Source: Colwellia demingiae (GTDB lineage Bacteria > Pseudomonadota > Gammaproteobacteria > Enterobacterales > Alteromonadaceae). Taken from it: 64,000 bases of DNA. The position numbers and the translations under genes were made by a program. The stretch is from the NCBI RefSeq assembly GCF_007954275.1, contig NZ_VOLT01000006.1, forward strand, positions 124,001 to 188,000. The letters are read 5' to 3'. The notes beneath the pieces are model-generated. The model worked only from the letters and a program-made list of their open reading frames with translations. It ran no database searches and had not been told where the DNA came from. Positions 47,139 through 57,018 of the stretch are shown here, piece after piece. Positions within the stretch are counted from its first letter, which is position 1, and each line of letters begins with the position of its first letter.

Positions 47139-50100
47139 TCATTCAGAGAAGAGCTGAGTTGAATTTAGGTTAAGTGAAATTTGACGAATATGACCATTGC
47201 GTAAGAACAAGTTTGAGCTTTCTTTCTCTGGTAACGTCAATTGATTTAAGATTTGCTGTCTCCCATCTTCCCATGTAATCGTCAATGTTGACTCTTCACG
47301 ATCACTGACTTGATAAACAATGGGAACCTGACACCAAGTAAAGGCTAACCCCGATTCAGGTACTGTAATTTCTTGCCAATTATCATCAACATCCAAATAA
47401 GTAAATGGGGTTACTTCTTTAACAAACTCACATGGGCGTAGTAAATTAGTTTGAAATTGAACTGTGCCTGCTTTGACCCTAATCCCCAACTCGCCAAAAC
47501 GGGCAAGGATTTCTTCTTTAACTTGTCCAGTCATCCCTGGTTGTTGAGCGCCGGCATGTTTTGGGGTATGAGAATAAGGGTCCGCAGGGAATGCACCATA
47601 TTCACTCGGTGTTTTATTAAAGCCTAATCCTTCACGCACTCGGTAATACAACTTACCTAAATGGGTGCAAGTACCTTCATCTTCACCATTATCTACCGCA
47701 GTGAAAAAGTTTTCTTCTACCGCTAGTAATAACTTAGCGACCATATGCCAATAAATACAACCTAAACCTTCAAAACCAAACATGCCACCAGAACGCCCAG
47801 TAAACTCCTGATGATTAAAAACTTCTTCATAAATAGCGACTAAGAGAGATCTCGACATTTCAACTAGATCGCCATAAACACCAGACAGCGCATCTAACTG
47901 TGTCATTAAATCATCAGCATTGGTTAAGTCTGCATTAAAGCGATATACGCCATCACTATCTTGCAAAATGATGCGTTCATCCTGCTCTCTAAGCATTTGC
48001 TTTAACAAAGGATTTGTTTGAACTTTATTAGTATCAACACAGTTTTTTTGCAAAAAGCTAGGTAACTTTCTGTCTGGATATAGCATAAAGGTATCTTGGT
48101 CTTTACGATAAACATCGCTTTTAAACAATGCCTCTACCACAGAGATAACTTTCTCTGAGCTAAATGAGCCGGAACTTAACGCTGCCACTTGCCCTTCCAA
48201 CATAGGATAAAGGTCATCAATAGTTAAGCTTTCCTGTTCAAAGGCAAGTAAGTTATAGGCATTATAAAGGCCATCTTCGCGCTCATTAGTGTGAATAGTA
48301 TGCTCAATTGCAGCCAAGGCATCTTCAAGCATTGACTTAATTTCTTCAATTGGTTGCAACATTTTTCCAGAGAATGCTTCTTGACTGTAAATGGTTTCGC
48401 GGTATCGACTTGATGCCTGCCCTAGTTCAAATGCACATTGATAACGTTCATCGGCACTTATTGGTGCATTATTTAATAACGGACGCACTTTCTTCAATGC
48501 ATTAGCCGTTTCAACGATCCAATCGTTTACTTCTTTAGAAATAATGGTCGATTCTGACTCTTTCGCTAATAACTTTTGCAAGAAACAAACATATCTGCGT
48601 AAATAATATAAAGTCACGACAGATACCCCCTGCCCCACTAAGGCATTATTGGCATCATTCCATTCAGGTCTTTGGGTATTTAGCCAAATGCCTCCATCTA
48701 TCACTAAATTACCCAACTTACAAAGTAGTGGTACCATTAACTTTTCAAGTAAGTTAACTTGATAAACTTCACCACTTGAGTCGAGCATCAATTTACCATC
48801 AGCACCTATTTTGCTAACACGTTTTTCAATTCGTTCAGCTAACTCTTCATCATAAGTAACGGTGCTTTTGGCATTTTTAACTAAGGCATTAAATGGTTTT
48901 ATTCTATAGGGCACATTAGCGTAACTAAACAGTGGTTGACGTAACAATTCGCTCAGTTTTTCTGGATGAAACGATTTTGAAAGTTCCAACATTTTTTGTA
49001 AATAAATGATCTGATGATCACCCCAATAACCGATATAACTCCATGGGTCATCTGGCTCTTCAACCTCCCAGTCAATTCCCTCTTTCGTTATACGATAAGG
49101 GTTATAGCCATCAATGGTGGAAGCGTTAACGAATTTGGCTATCACATTTTCAATAAACTTAGGGTAGCTGAATGTTAACGCTTCCCAATTTTGAAAAATG
49201 TCTCGCCAATTACCTTGATAGGTCAACAAACTATTGTTGTTGTCATCTTTTAGTTTAATGGCAAATTGGTTCCATGGACGACTTGGGTCTCCATGTCTTA
49301 GACCAAAAAATATCGGCAGATATTCATAACAAAGACGTTCGAGCTGTTGATCTTCTTGTTGCTTAACCTGTGAAAGTAATTGCTCAATATTGATGCTTTC
49401 AGGCAAACATCTAAAAAACTCTTGGTGACGTAAATAAACATCGCTATTAAACAAGTTAACGGTACTTGAGAAATCTTTTGACGATATTTGATAATGTTCA
49501 TCAAAAGCACCACCACGCAGCACATTAAACTGCACGTTAGCGTAATGGTGTACAGAAACATTTTCTTCTGCAGTGACTTGAAAACCATCTGCTGTTGCCA
49601 TGATACGAGCTAAGCCATCAGAGCCCTGCGCAATAGACGAAAGTATGTTATTTTCCAATGTTGAGGTATGAGATAATTGACTACGCAGTTTTGTTGCTTG
49701 GCTTTGACTTTGTTCAACATTAGCAACAAATTGCCAAGTTTTATTCTTAAGCGGCTCCAGTGTTATAGTTGAATTCACTAAGAATGCGCCACGAATACCA
49801 CGTTTATGTGTTTCCTGTTTTACTGGCATTCCTGTGCGAAAATTAGCTAGCTGTTCAGACGACAGTAATATTTTTGACTGCTCTAAACCTGAACAAAATA
49901 CCGTGTTTGTTTTTAAGGACTCACAAGGCTCTGCTCTATCAGTAATACCAGAGTAAACAGTAAAAAATGCCAATCCTGAACTTTCATCCAATTCAGTCCA
50001 CTTATATGCATCAACTAAATTACTTGAATTAGTTTGCGTAAAACGTGGTGTTCCTGCAGGTAGAATATTTTGAAAACCATCAATAAGTTCAACATTTGCA

Positions 50101-50588
50101 GCTTTGTCTGATAAGTTCACCAACTCACATTGACGAACAAAACCAAACTCTTCACTTGTCGCCCATGTGTATTTATATTTAAGCTGAAGATCATTATTTA
50201 TTTCTTCAAAACAAAGCTTATTGCCCAATAAGTTTTTATATATATTACGCGTAATGTTATAGCGATTGTCATGTTCACGATTAAAGGGTTCCCAATTTAC
50301 AATGTCCCCATTGTGATCAACACGTAATAGCGTCTTACAACCCGTATGAAGATCACTTTCATGTATTCTATCTACTGTGATATACGGAAATAATGCTGTT
50401 TCTGGAGAAACTCTTCCGGCAGTTAAGCCACCCGTAGAGGATACAAATAGCCAATGATCACTATTTGAGATAACACTGATAAAAAAGGGTGCCATGTTGT
50501 TAACATTATTGATGGCGTAATATCGCTCATCATCTAACATAATGAATTCACCGGTTGTTTGATTGTTATCTGTTTTACAATTTTTCAT
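47139..50588 (-). CDS. GH149-type beta-1,3-oligoglucan phosphorylase
   Basis: A 1,149-residue cytoplasmic phosphorylase related to GH94 but much longer, as is the GH149 family of beta-1,3-glucan phosphorylases. It would release glucose-1-phosphate from laminari-oligosaccharides. Opening motifs are VSSTGGLTAGRVSPETALFP and then RVDHNGDIVNWEPF. The probable catalytic aspartate is D645 in PEWNDANNALVGQGVS. Later segments include GMFGFEGLGCIYWHMVAKLL and FPADPYSHTPKHAGAQQPG. The ATG at 50588 follows AGGA. It is placed before two GH17 genes, so oligosaccharides shortened by them could feed it, or the reverse. Family assignment is from length and motif memory; a related unnamed GH94 branch is the alternative. 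Confidence 0.85.
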   Translation of the reverse strand: MKNCKTDNNQTTGEFIMLDDERYYAINNVNNMAPFFISVISNSDHWLFVSSTGGLTAGRVSPETALFPYITVDRIHESDLHTGCKTLLRVDHNGDIVNWEPFNREHDNRYNITRNIYKNLLGNKLCFEEINNDLQLKYKYTWATSEEFGFVRQCELVNLSDKAANVELIDGFQNILPAGTPRFTQTNSSNLVDAYKWTELDESSGLAFFTVYSGITDRAEPCESLKTNTVFCSGLEQSKILLSSEQLANFRTGMPVKQETHKRGIRGAFLVNSTITLEPLKNKTWQFVANVEQSQSQATKLRSQLSHTSTLENNILSSIAQGSDGLARIMATADGFQVTAEENVSVHHYANVQFNVLRGGAFDEHYQISSKDFSSTVNLFNSDVYLRHQEFFRCLPESINIEQLLSQVKQQEDQQLERLCYEYLPIFFGLRHGDPSRPWNQFAIKLKDDNNNSLLTYQGNWRDIFQNWEALTFSYPKFIENVIAKFVNASTIDGYNPYRITKEGIDWEVEEPDDPWSYIGYWGDHQIIYLQKMLELSKSFHPEKLSELLRQPLFSYANVPYRIKPFNALVKNAKSTVTYDEELAERIEKRVSKIGADGKLMLDSSGEVYQVNLLEKLMVPLLCKLGNLVIDGGIWLNTQRPEWNDANNALVGQGVSVVTLYYLRRYVCFLQKLLAKESESTIISKEVNDWIVETANALKKVRPLLNNAPISADERYQCAFELGQASSRYRETIYSQEAFSGKMLQPIEEIKSMLEDALAAIEHTIHTNEREDGLYNAYNLLAFEQESLTIDDLYPMLEGQVAALSSGSFSSEKVISVVEALFKSDVYRKDQDTFMLYPDRKLPSFLQKNCVDTNKVQTNPLLKQMLREQDERIILQDSDGVYRFNADLTNADDLMTQLDALSGVYGDLVEMSRSLLVAIYEEVFNHQEFTGRSGGMFGFEGLGCIYWHMVAKLLLAVEENFFTAVDNGEDEGTCTHLGKLYYRVREGLGFNKTPSEYGAFPADPYSHTPKHAGAQQPGMTGQVKEEILARFGELGIRVKAGTVQFQTNLLRPCEFVKEVTPFTYLDVDDNWQEITVPESGLAFTWCQVPIVYQVSDREESTLTITWEDGRQQILNQLTLPEKESSNLFLRNGHIRQISLNLNSTQLFSE

Positions 50589-50700
50589 GTTAATTCCTAC
50601 CTTAACTAGCGGCCTATGTGCTACTTAAATATTTAAATTAGTCAGTACAGTTTAATTCTTACGTCTGTATCTACTCGTTATTTTGTTAATGGATTCAAAG

Positions 50701-52146
50701 TTAATTCTTTCCAGGTAATGGTTTAAAAACTCTCACGTAGTCGACTTCCATTGATACAGGAAAAATACTGTCATCAATGGGTCCCCCAGCCCTACCCCAC
50801 GAACCACCAATCGCTAGATTGAGAATAACGTGGTAAGGATGATCAAAGGGCCAAGCCTCCCAACCAGTTGACTCGTTTGAATAAAAGAAATATGGGGTTT
50901 CATCAAAGAACACAATAATATGTTCTGGTGTCCATTCTATGGAGTAAACATGAAAAGCTTGGTCAACAGTTTCACCTTCGAAACTTGCTTTTCTTTGTTC
51001 CGAATTAACCCAATAATATGCCTTATTATGTACAGTGCCATGAATTGTTTGCATGTCGTAACCAACATGTTCCATGATGTCAATTTCACCAGAATTAGGC
51101 CAAGCATCACAAGTTGAATTTCCTTGCCAGTCTTCATCTTGTGAGCAAGTTGTTTCGTACTTAAAGGGATCACTAGGTAACATCCAAATAGCAGACCATG
51201 TTCCTTGCCCTTTAGGCAGTTTGGCTCTTACTTCAACACGCCCATATAATAAATCACCTTTTCCTTGGGAATGAATTCTGCCCGACGTGTATTTAGCATT
51301 ACCATAGTCTTCTTTGTGAGCGGTAATAATGAGGTTTCCATCTTTAACCTGAACGTTTTCAAGAAGATCAGTGTACGTTTGGTCTTCATCATTTACCTTA
51401 CCTGCAGGCCAGATGTCATAGCTCCATTTGCTTGGATCCGGTTTACCTTCATAGTCGAACTCATCGTTCCAAACTAACTCCCAATCATTTGAGGATTGTA
51501 TTTCTACTGATGTGGTGGTGGTTTTACGTACCACGAGCGCATTTAGAATAGCCTGCCCTTTAGATGCCTTTAGTTCAATATTAAGCAATCCATCAGTGAC
51601 GGTGACATCATGAACAGCACGTACCAGCTCAGATTTGTTTTTACCATCGCGTGCCAGTTTTATATCAAGCTCATCAATAACTAACTGCCCCTGAGCGTAC
51701 ACATCAAAAACGCGCTCTCCAATAGCAGGGTTTTCTGGCTCTACAAATTTAAAAGTAACTTCATAGCTGCCATTTTCTACTGGCTGTTGTATGGTTAAAT
51801 CGCCAAAGCGATAGCTTTGAAAAAGAGCACTATCTTGCGATCCTTTAATTGCCTCATATATAGTGCCTTTATTGTCTCCTAACACTAAGCTGTCAGTTTG
51901 ATATGTGATTCCATCAGAACCTTGATACTGCTCTCCACCGATATTAACGGCCCAGACAATATTGCGATTAAAAGCATGAGAGTTCGATTTTTCTTTAACT
52001 GCATTTTCAGTGGATAGCTGAGAAGACTGTTTAGTTGCTGGGATGGTTTTTATACTTTCCTCCGAAGTGCATGCACATAAAACTAGGATGGCTGTCATTG
52101 AAAGCAAAGTGCTTTTCAAGCGATTAATGTTTAAATTTTTTTTCAT
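50701..52146 (-). CDS. Malectin-GH16 laminarinase lipoprotein
   Basis: A 481-residue lipoprotein with the lipobox LCAC (near residue 26). Residues about 60-210 resemble a malectin domain (VWAVNIGGEQYQGSDGITYQ), which binds glucose oligosaccharides. The C-terminal part (about 220-478) is a GH16 catalytic domain of the bacterial laminarinase type: WELVWNDEFDYEG, GRVEVRAKLPKGQGTWSAIW, and GEIDIMEHVG with E354, D356 and E359. It ends VDYVRVFKPL. It should cut beta-1,3-glucan at the cell surface or in the periplasm. It lies 112 bases before the GH149 gene and may be its operon leader, which would join surface cutting to cytoplasmic phosphorolysis. Confidence 0.92.
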   Translation of the reverse strand: MKKNLNINRLKSTLLSMTAILVLCACTSEESIKTIPATKQSSQLSTENAVKEKSNSHAFNRNIVWAVNIGGEQYQGSDGITYQTDSLVLGDNKGTIYEAIKGSQDSALFQSYRFGDLTIQQPVENGSYEVTFKFVEPENPAIGERVFDVYAQGQLVIDELDIKLARDGKNKSELVRAVHDVTVTDGLLNIELKASKGQAILNALVVRKTTTTSVEIQSSNDWELVWNDEFDYEGKPDPSKWSYDIWPAGKVNDEDQTYTDLLENVQVKDGNLIITAHKEDYGNAKYTSGRIHSQGKGDLLYGRVEVRAKLPKGQGTWSAIWMLPSDPFKYETTCSQDEDWQGNSTCDAWPNSGEIDIMEHVGYDMQTIHGTVHNKAYYWVNSEQRKASFEGETVDQAFHVYSIEWTPEHIIVFFDETPYFFYSNESTGWEAWPFDHPYHVILNLAIGGSWGRAGGPIDDSIFPVSMEVDYVRVFKPLPGKN

Positions 52147-52724
52147 TTGTTCTCAAACCTTAAACAAGTGTAAATAAACAATACATTTGTTATTTGGTAT
52201 TAAATAATTACATTCAACAATAAAGTAGCCTGAAATAATGACAATCAAAACGAGTTAAAACGGACTGAGGGTGCGGTAAATACGACAAATAGTTATTTTC
52301 AGCGAGAATATATATCTAAGAAATTACTCCTATGAAGCCAGTAAAATAGTCCTTTGACCAATACAATTGAAATATATGATAAGAACAAGGCCAGTAGTTC
52401 GTTTCATCCTCCAGATAGTCCGCTTGACCGCTTTTAACTATTATTATTTCACCAACCCTGAAATTATAATTATTAGTGTTATTTATTATTGCTGATATAT
52501 AGCAGGCCAACAGCGCTCAATATTTAAACAATATGTTACCTATTGTCGATATTCCCTTAGCTAGGTTTAAAATTTAATTTATATGAAAAAAATTGATGAA
52601 ACTTAATCCGTTTTATAACAAAAAAACAGCTAACATTTTTACTAAATAAAAAAATTTAATATCGCTATTAATTATAGGGTTGATGATAATTCTACAGCTC
52701 TCGCCGTAAAACGCTTTAGCCAAG
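52147..52724. other. Gene-free 578-base region
   Basis: AT-rich stretch between the divergent GH16 gene and the GH17 relic. I see no credible gene, operator or repeat in it. Its left end should carry the promoter of the GH16-GH149-GH17 operon. Confidence 0.5.
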
Positions 52725-52982
52725 CTGCTTAGCATTACTGAAAGAGGTTGGGCACTTAGTGCAAATGAATTTGGTGAACACGCCAGCGAAGCAAATTAAA
52801 AACAGTACTTTGATGAAATTAAACAATGAGCTAAATCAAGCAACACCACTTTCTTCTTTTTCGAGGTATTTGATTAACCATGGAAGGGAAAGCCGGATAA
52901 TTTAAAGGATGCAGAAAAGCATTGGGGATTATTTAATGTAGATAGAACACCACAAAAAGTATTAAGAAAAAGTATTAAGTAA
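52725..52982 (+). pseudogene. GH17 C-terminal relic with three in-frame stops
   Basis: One frame over 86 codons reads the last part of a GH17 enzyme: SITERGWALSANEFGEHAS, a TAA, KQYFDEIKQ, a TGA, FFFFEVFD, a TAA, then PWKGKPDNL and AEKHWGLFNVDRTPQKV. This aligns with the end of the intact GH17 at 45180 (ITEAGWTTAS, FVFEAFDEPWKG, EKHWGLFYVDRTPKLV). The N-terminal two thirds are gone. The reading frame is kept, so decay was by point mutation after truncation. It lies just before the GH3-GH16 lipoprotein genes, suggesting these once shared an operon with a GH17. Confidence 0.85.
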
Positions 52983-53058
52983 GCTGGATTTGTCTACATT
53001 GATTTTACAAAATGAAACCAGAACAAAGTTCTGTAAAAAAGTATAAAAAAGGACAGAG

Positions 53059-54876
53059 ATGAAAACATTGTGGTTATTAGTTTTGTCATTAGTGATCTTT
53101 GGATGCACAACCTTTGGGACAAAAAATACTAAAGTCGACGCAAATGTGATCTGTATATGGGGAACACAGCAGTTTGATTTGTGCCAATACAAAACTCAGG
53201 AACAGATGATTGATGCGCTGTTACTAGTGATGAATTTGGATGAAAAAATTGGCCAAATGACCCAATCAATTTGGCACAATAATGTGTCCCCTGAAATTGT
53301 CCGTGATAAACGTATCGGCTCTATCATTCATACTGAAGGCCCGACACCAGGGCCTAATGCCATGGACTGGGTAAACAAGTTTAATGAGTTTCAAGCCAGT
53401 GCCTTACAAACCCGCTTGGGTATTCCGCTGCTGATTGCGGTCGATGCCGTTCATGGTCAAAATACCTTTGAAGGTGCGGTAATTTTTCCTCATAACATTG
53501 GTATGGCTGCCACCAGAAATATGAGCTTGATTAAACATGCCGCTCAAATTACCGCATTAGAAGTTGCCGGCACGGGGTTTAACTGGACGTTTTCACCTTG
53601 CATTGCCATGCCGCAACATGAGCACTGGGGACGAGTTTATGAGGGATATACTGAAGACAGAGATTTAACCACAGCGGCCGTTATCGCGTCTGTTCAGGGA
53701 CATCAAGGAACGAGCCTTGCCCACCGTGATACGGTAGCAGCCACCGCAAAACATTTTATCGGTGACGGCGCCACTGACGGCGGGGTTGAAGGCGGAAATG
53801 CGATAATGACTGACCAAGTCATGCGCGAACACTATTTACCCCCATACACCGCGGCCGTTAACGAGGGCGTTGCGTCTATCATGGTTGGGTTTAACTCTTA
53901 TAATGGCCATAATATGCATCAACATACTCACTTAGTCACCGATGTATTAAAAGGTGAACTGGGCTTTGAAGGTGTTGTTGTTAGCGACTGGAATGGCGGA
54001 TTGCGCTTTGGAGATCCCCATACCGTTATCAACGCTGGTATTGATATAGCCATGCAACCGGGCAATCACAATGAGTTCATGGCAAAACTTAAAGCATCGG
54101 TGCTTGATCAAACTGTCCCAATGAGCCGCATTGATGATGCCGTGCGCAGAATTTTAACCATGAAATTTAATCTTGGCCTGTTTTCAGATCCCTTTGCCAA
54201 AAAGGAATTCGCCAAAAGTGTTGGTTCCCCTGCACATCGAGCGGTTGCCCGACAAGCGGTGCGAGAATCATTGGTGCTGTTGAAAAGCGACAATGATGCA
54301 TTGCCACTAAGCTCATCTGACTCGATTGCCGTGATCGGTAAACATGGCAATAACAGTGGTCTGCAAAGTGGTGGTTGGTCTATTCACTGGCAGGGACAAA
54401 CAGAAAATTATCGCGGGGCAACGACCATTTATGACGGTATCAAAGCGCAAGGAATGCATGTTGAATATGCTGAACAGGGTTGTTATCCGGATATGCTTGC
54501 AAGCAAAGCTGTAGTGGTAGTTGGAGAGTTTCCTTATGCCGAGGCACTCGGCGACAGTGATGAGTTATGGCTAAGTGATGCCCACAAAAAACTCATTACT
54601 GGCTGCAAAAGTCTCGGTAAAAAAGTCATTGTGATACTTATTTCAGGTCGGGTCTTGGCTATTAGCGAAGATTTAGACAAGAGTGATGCGTTTATAGCAG
54701 CTTGGTTACCCGGCTCTGAAGGTGCTGGTGTTGCCGATTTCTTGTTTGCCACCAATGGCTTCAAACCAACAGGTAAGTCACCTTATTCATGGCCGGTTGC
54801 CGTGACCGATATACCACTAGCGCCGAACGCTGATCATGAGTTATTTAAATTTGGCTATGGTTTACAAGATTATTAA
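53059..54876 (+). CDS. GH3 beta-glucosidase/exo-beta-glucanase lipoprotein
   Basis: A 605-residue family 3 glycoside hydrolase with a lipoprotein signal ending VIFGC (C16). The barrel domain starts LDEKIGQMTQSIWH and carries VVVSDWNGG with the probable nucleophile D310. The second domain runs from about 390 (ALPLSSSDSIAVIGKHGNNS) to the end at PNADHELFKFGYGL. There is no C-terminal fibronectin domain, so it is the compact two-domain type common among exo-beta-1,3/1,4-glucanases. The ATG at 53059 follows AGGA. It lies 76 bases before a GH16 lipoprotein gene, so the two probably form an operon that cuts and trims laminarin at the outer membrane or in the periplasm. Confidence 0.92.
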   Translation: MKTLWLLVLSLVIFGCTTFGTKNTKVDANVICIWGTQQFDLCQYKTQEQMIDALLLVMNLDEKIGQMTQSIWHNNVSPEIVRDKRIGSIIHTEGPTPGPNAMDWVNKFNEFQASALQTRLGIPLLIAVDAVHGQNTFEGAVIFPHNIGMAATRNMSLIKHAAQITALEVAGTGFNWTFSPCIAMPQHEHWGRVYEGYTEDRDLTTAAVIASVQGHQGTSLAHRDTVAATAKHFIGDGATDGGVEGGNAIMTDQVMREHYLPPYTAAVNEGVASIMVGFNSYNGHNMHQHTHLVTDVLKGELGFEGVVVSDWNGGLRFGDPHTVINAGIDIAMQPGNHNEFMAKLKASVLDQTVPMSRIDDAVRRILTMKFNLGLFSDPFAKKEFAKSVGSPAHRAVARQAVRESLVLLKSDNDALPLSSSDSIAVIGKHGNNSGLQSGGWSIHWQGQTENYRGATTIYDGIKAQGMHVEYAEQGCYPDMLASKAVVVVGEFPYAEALGDSDELWLSDAHKKLITGCKSLGKKVIVILISGRVLAISEDLDKSDAFIAAWLPGSEGAGVADFLFATNGFKPTGKSPYSWPVAVTDIPLAPNADHELFKFGYGLQDY

Positions 54877-54952
54877 CGTCGGTAAAACGCCTTTACTTAA
54901 CCAGAAATAACCAATTTAACAGAATATAACAATTTAAACTCTTGGAGAATAT

Positions 54953-55816
54953 ATGAAGTCTACTTTACCCCTGATCCCACTTGCATCAGCATTACTACTA
55001 ATTGCATGCTCTGGCGAAGTAACAACTAACGAGTCAATGAAACAACAAAGCACAGTGAGCAATTGGCACGTTGATTTTTTCGATGGTTTCGATACGTTCA
55101 ACCCCGACAACTGGCAAGATCAGCGCATCTGGGTTAATAATGAGACCCAATGTTATGTTCCAGACAACCAGTTTGGCACGCGTGAAGTGAGCAATGGCAG
55201 CATCAAGCTGAAAGTTATCGATACTGGCGAGAAACGCAGTTGTGATAATTTTGACAAACATGGCAAACAACATCCGGAGACCCAATATGTTGCAGGTCGT
55301 ATAGCTTCTAAAAATCTTAAGGAATTTGTTAAAGGCAAATGGACCGCTCGCTTAAAAGTCGAAAACAGTGGTCAATCCGGCATGTTCCCTGCTTGGTGGC
55401 TCCTCGGTGCTCAAAATAATGAGCCCCCCGTACAACAGCCTGATGAAAACGTGTGTTGGCCTATGGTCGGCTCGGGTGAAATTGATATTTTTGAGCATCA
55501 CAGTGATGGCGGCCCAGATCATTATGCAGCACGAGCCATTAAAAGTAATGGCAAGTGTGGAGACGGTGATTGGCAAGCCCTAATGTTGGTACAAGAAGCC
55601 AAGCTAGACGAATACCATGATTATTCAGTGGAATGGGTTGGCGATGATGTTATTTTCCGCCTAGATGAAGTTGAAGTATATCGACTCCCTGGTGAAGCAG
55701 ATAAACTTGCTGAGCCCTTCTTCGCCATCTTGAATTTTGCCAAGATCAATGATTCAGCCATGACCGCTAACTGGGTTATGGAAGTCGATTGGGTGAAGCA
55801 CGAAGCCTGGTATTAA
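54953..55816 (+). CDS. GH16 beta-glucanase lipoprotein
   Basis: A 287-residue single-domain GH16 enzyme anchored as a lipoprotein (lipobox LIAC, C19). It has VDFFDGFDTFNPDNWQDQ at the start of the fold, GRIASKNLKEFVKGKW, and GEIDIFEH with E176, D178 and E181. It ends VMEVDWVKHEAWY. It differs from the other two GH16 domains in the window by cysteine-rich loops (such as QCYVPDNQFG and ENVCWPM). This may mean another GH16 subfamily and cleavage of mixed-linkage or branched glucan. The start is preceded by GGAG. It follows the GH3 lipoprotein gene. Confidence 0.9.
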   Translation: MKSTLPLIPLASALLLIACSGEVTTNESMKQQSTVSNWHVDFFDGFDTFNPDNWQDQRIWVNNETQCYVPDNQFGTREVSNGSIKLKVIDTGEKRSCDNFDKHGKQHPETQYVAGRIASKNLKEFVKGKWTARLKVENSGQSGMFPAWWLLGAQNNEPPVQQPDENVCWPMVGSGEIDIFEHHSDGGPDHYAARAIKSNGKCGDGDWQALMLVQEAKLDEYHDYSVEWVGDDVIFRLDEVEVYRLPGEADKLAEPFFAILNFAKINDSAMTANWVMEVDWVKHEAWY

Positions 55817-55870
55817 TAGTAGCTTTTCATTAACCATGTACAGGGATACCTTTGTCGCATCCCTTGAACA

Positions 55871-55951
55871 TTTACAGGTGAATCGCCTTATTTATGGCCA
55901 GTTGCTATTACCGATATCCCAATGGTGCTGAACGCTGAACATGCGTTGATG
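55871..55951 (+). pseudogene. GH3 C-terminal relic
   Basis: Twenty-seven codons read FTGESPYLWPVAITDIP then MVLNAEHALM. They match PTGKSPYSWPVAVTDIPLAPNADHELF in the intact GH3 at 53059 almost residue for residue. Nothing else of the gene is left. It shows that another GH3 copy stood after the GH16 gene, or that part of this operon was duplicated. The rest of 55817-56065 holds no gene. Confidence 0.7.
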
Positions 55952-56065
55952 TCTGCTTGTATCCATATCACCCCTCCTTTTAGCTCGGCTATTGGCACTG
56001 TCTTTTTGAGACCTCTGTTTTAGTAATATCCGACTATTCAAAAGGATTAATTTTCAGGACTTTGA

Positions 56066-56905
56066 ATGAAACCTCTATTCGGTAAGGTTGCACTTGTTAC
56101 TGGAGCAAGCCGTGGTATTGGAAAAGGTATTGCGCTTAGCTTGGGCGAAGCAGGCGCGAAAGTCTATATTACGGGAAGAACTGTCGAGGAAGGGAAATCT
56201 GCTTCATGCCTGTCCGGAACAATCCACCAGACAGTTGAAGAGGTCATTAAATTAGGGGGAGAATGTGTGGCTATTCAATGTGACCATAACATTGATTCTG
56301 AAGTGGAAGCCGCGTTTAATCGTATTAATGCAGAGAATAAGCGACTGAATATTCTGGTTAATAATGTTTGGGGTGGTTACGAACATTATACTGATGGTAC
56401 CGAGTTCTGGCATGAAAATGGATTTTGGACTGTACCAATTTCACGTTGGGACGCTATGTTTCAATCTGGAGTTCGAGCCAATTATATATCCAGCGTACTT
56501 GCTGTACCGCTATTAATGCAGCAAGAAGATTCCCTTATAATTACTCTTTCATTTTTCGCCGCTCAACGTAATGACAAAGGAGTAGCATACGGTACTGCTA
56601 AAGCCGCCTCCGATCATATGGTAGCGTGTATGGCAGAAGAGTTACGAGAACATAATATTGCTGCTGTTTCTCTGTATCCTGGCCTTGTACGTACTGAGTC
56701 GGTAATGAAAGCTGCAAAGCATTTAGATTTATCCAATTCTGAATCACCACAATTTATTGGACGGGCAGTTGTAGCACTTGCTAGCGATACTGATATCATG
56801 AAAAAATCGGGACGGGTATTGGTTGCCGCAAAGCTTGCCCAAGAATATGGTTTCACTGACATCAATGGAGAGCAACCACGCCCTTTAACGGCACAAGACG
56901 TTTAG
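56066..56905 (+). CDS. Short-chain dehydrogenase/reductase (DHRS1-like)
   Basis: A 279-residue SDR oxidoreductase using NAD(P)H. The cofactor motif VTGASRGIGKGIAL is at about residues 11-24 and VNNVWGGYE at about 98-106. The active-site Tyr and Lys are Y175 and K179 in AYGTAKAASDH. Sequence around WGGYEHYTDGTEFW resembles the DHRS1 subgroup. The substrate is unknown. It stands apart from the glucan genes, with its own upstream spacing, and shows no evident link to them. Confidence 0.88.
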   Translation: MKPLFGKVALVTGASRGIGKGIALSLGEAGAKVYITGRTVEEGKSASCLSGTIHQTVEEVIKLGGECVAIQCDHNIDSEVEAAFNRINAENKRLNILVNNVWGGYEHYTDGTEFWHENGFWTVPISRWDAMFQSGVRANYISSVLAVPLLMQQEDSLIITLSFFAAQRNDKGVAYGTAKAASDHMVACMAEELREHNIAAVSLYPGLVRTESVMKAAKHLDLSNSESPQFIGRAVVALASDTDIMKKSGRVLVAAKLAQEYGFTDINGEQPRPLTAQDV

Positions 56906-57018
56906 TGTTTAGATCTGGACTTAACCGGACTAGTAAGTCACTGAAAAATAGTAGTAAATCCGTACTTTAATGAAATATTAAAGCTATATAGTTTAAGTTA
57001 TTAAAAGAGAATAGAGTC

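Noticed and set aside
52316..52510. Possible 64-codon gene in the gap before the GH17 relic
   Set aside because: No ribosome site, no recognisable domain, and composition like the surrounding AT-rich DNA.
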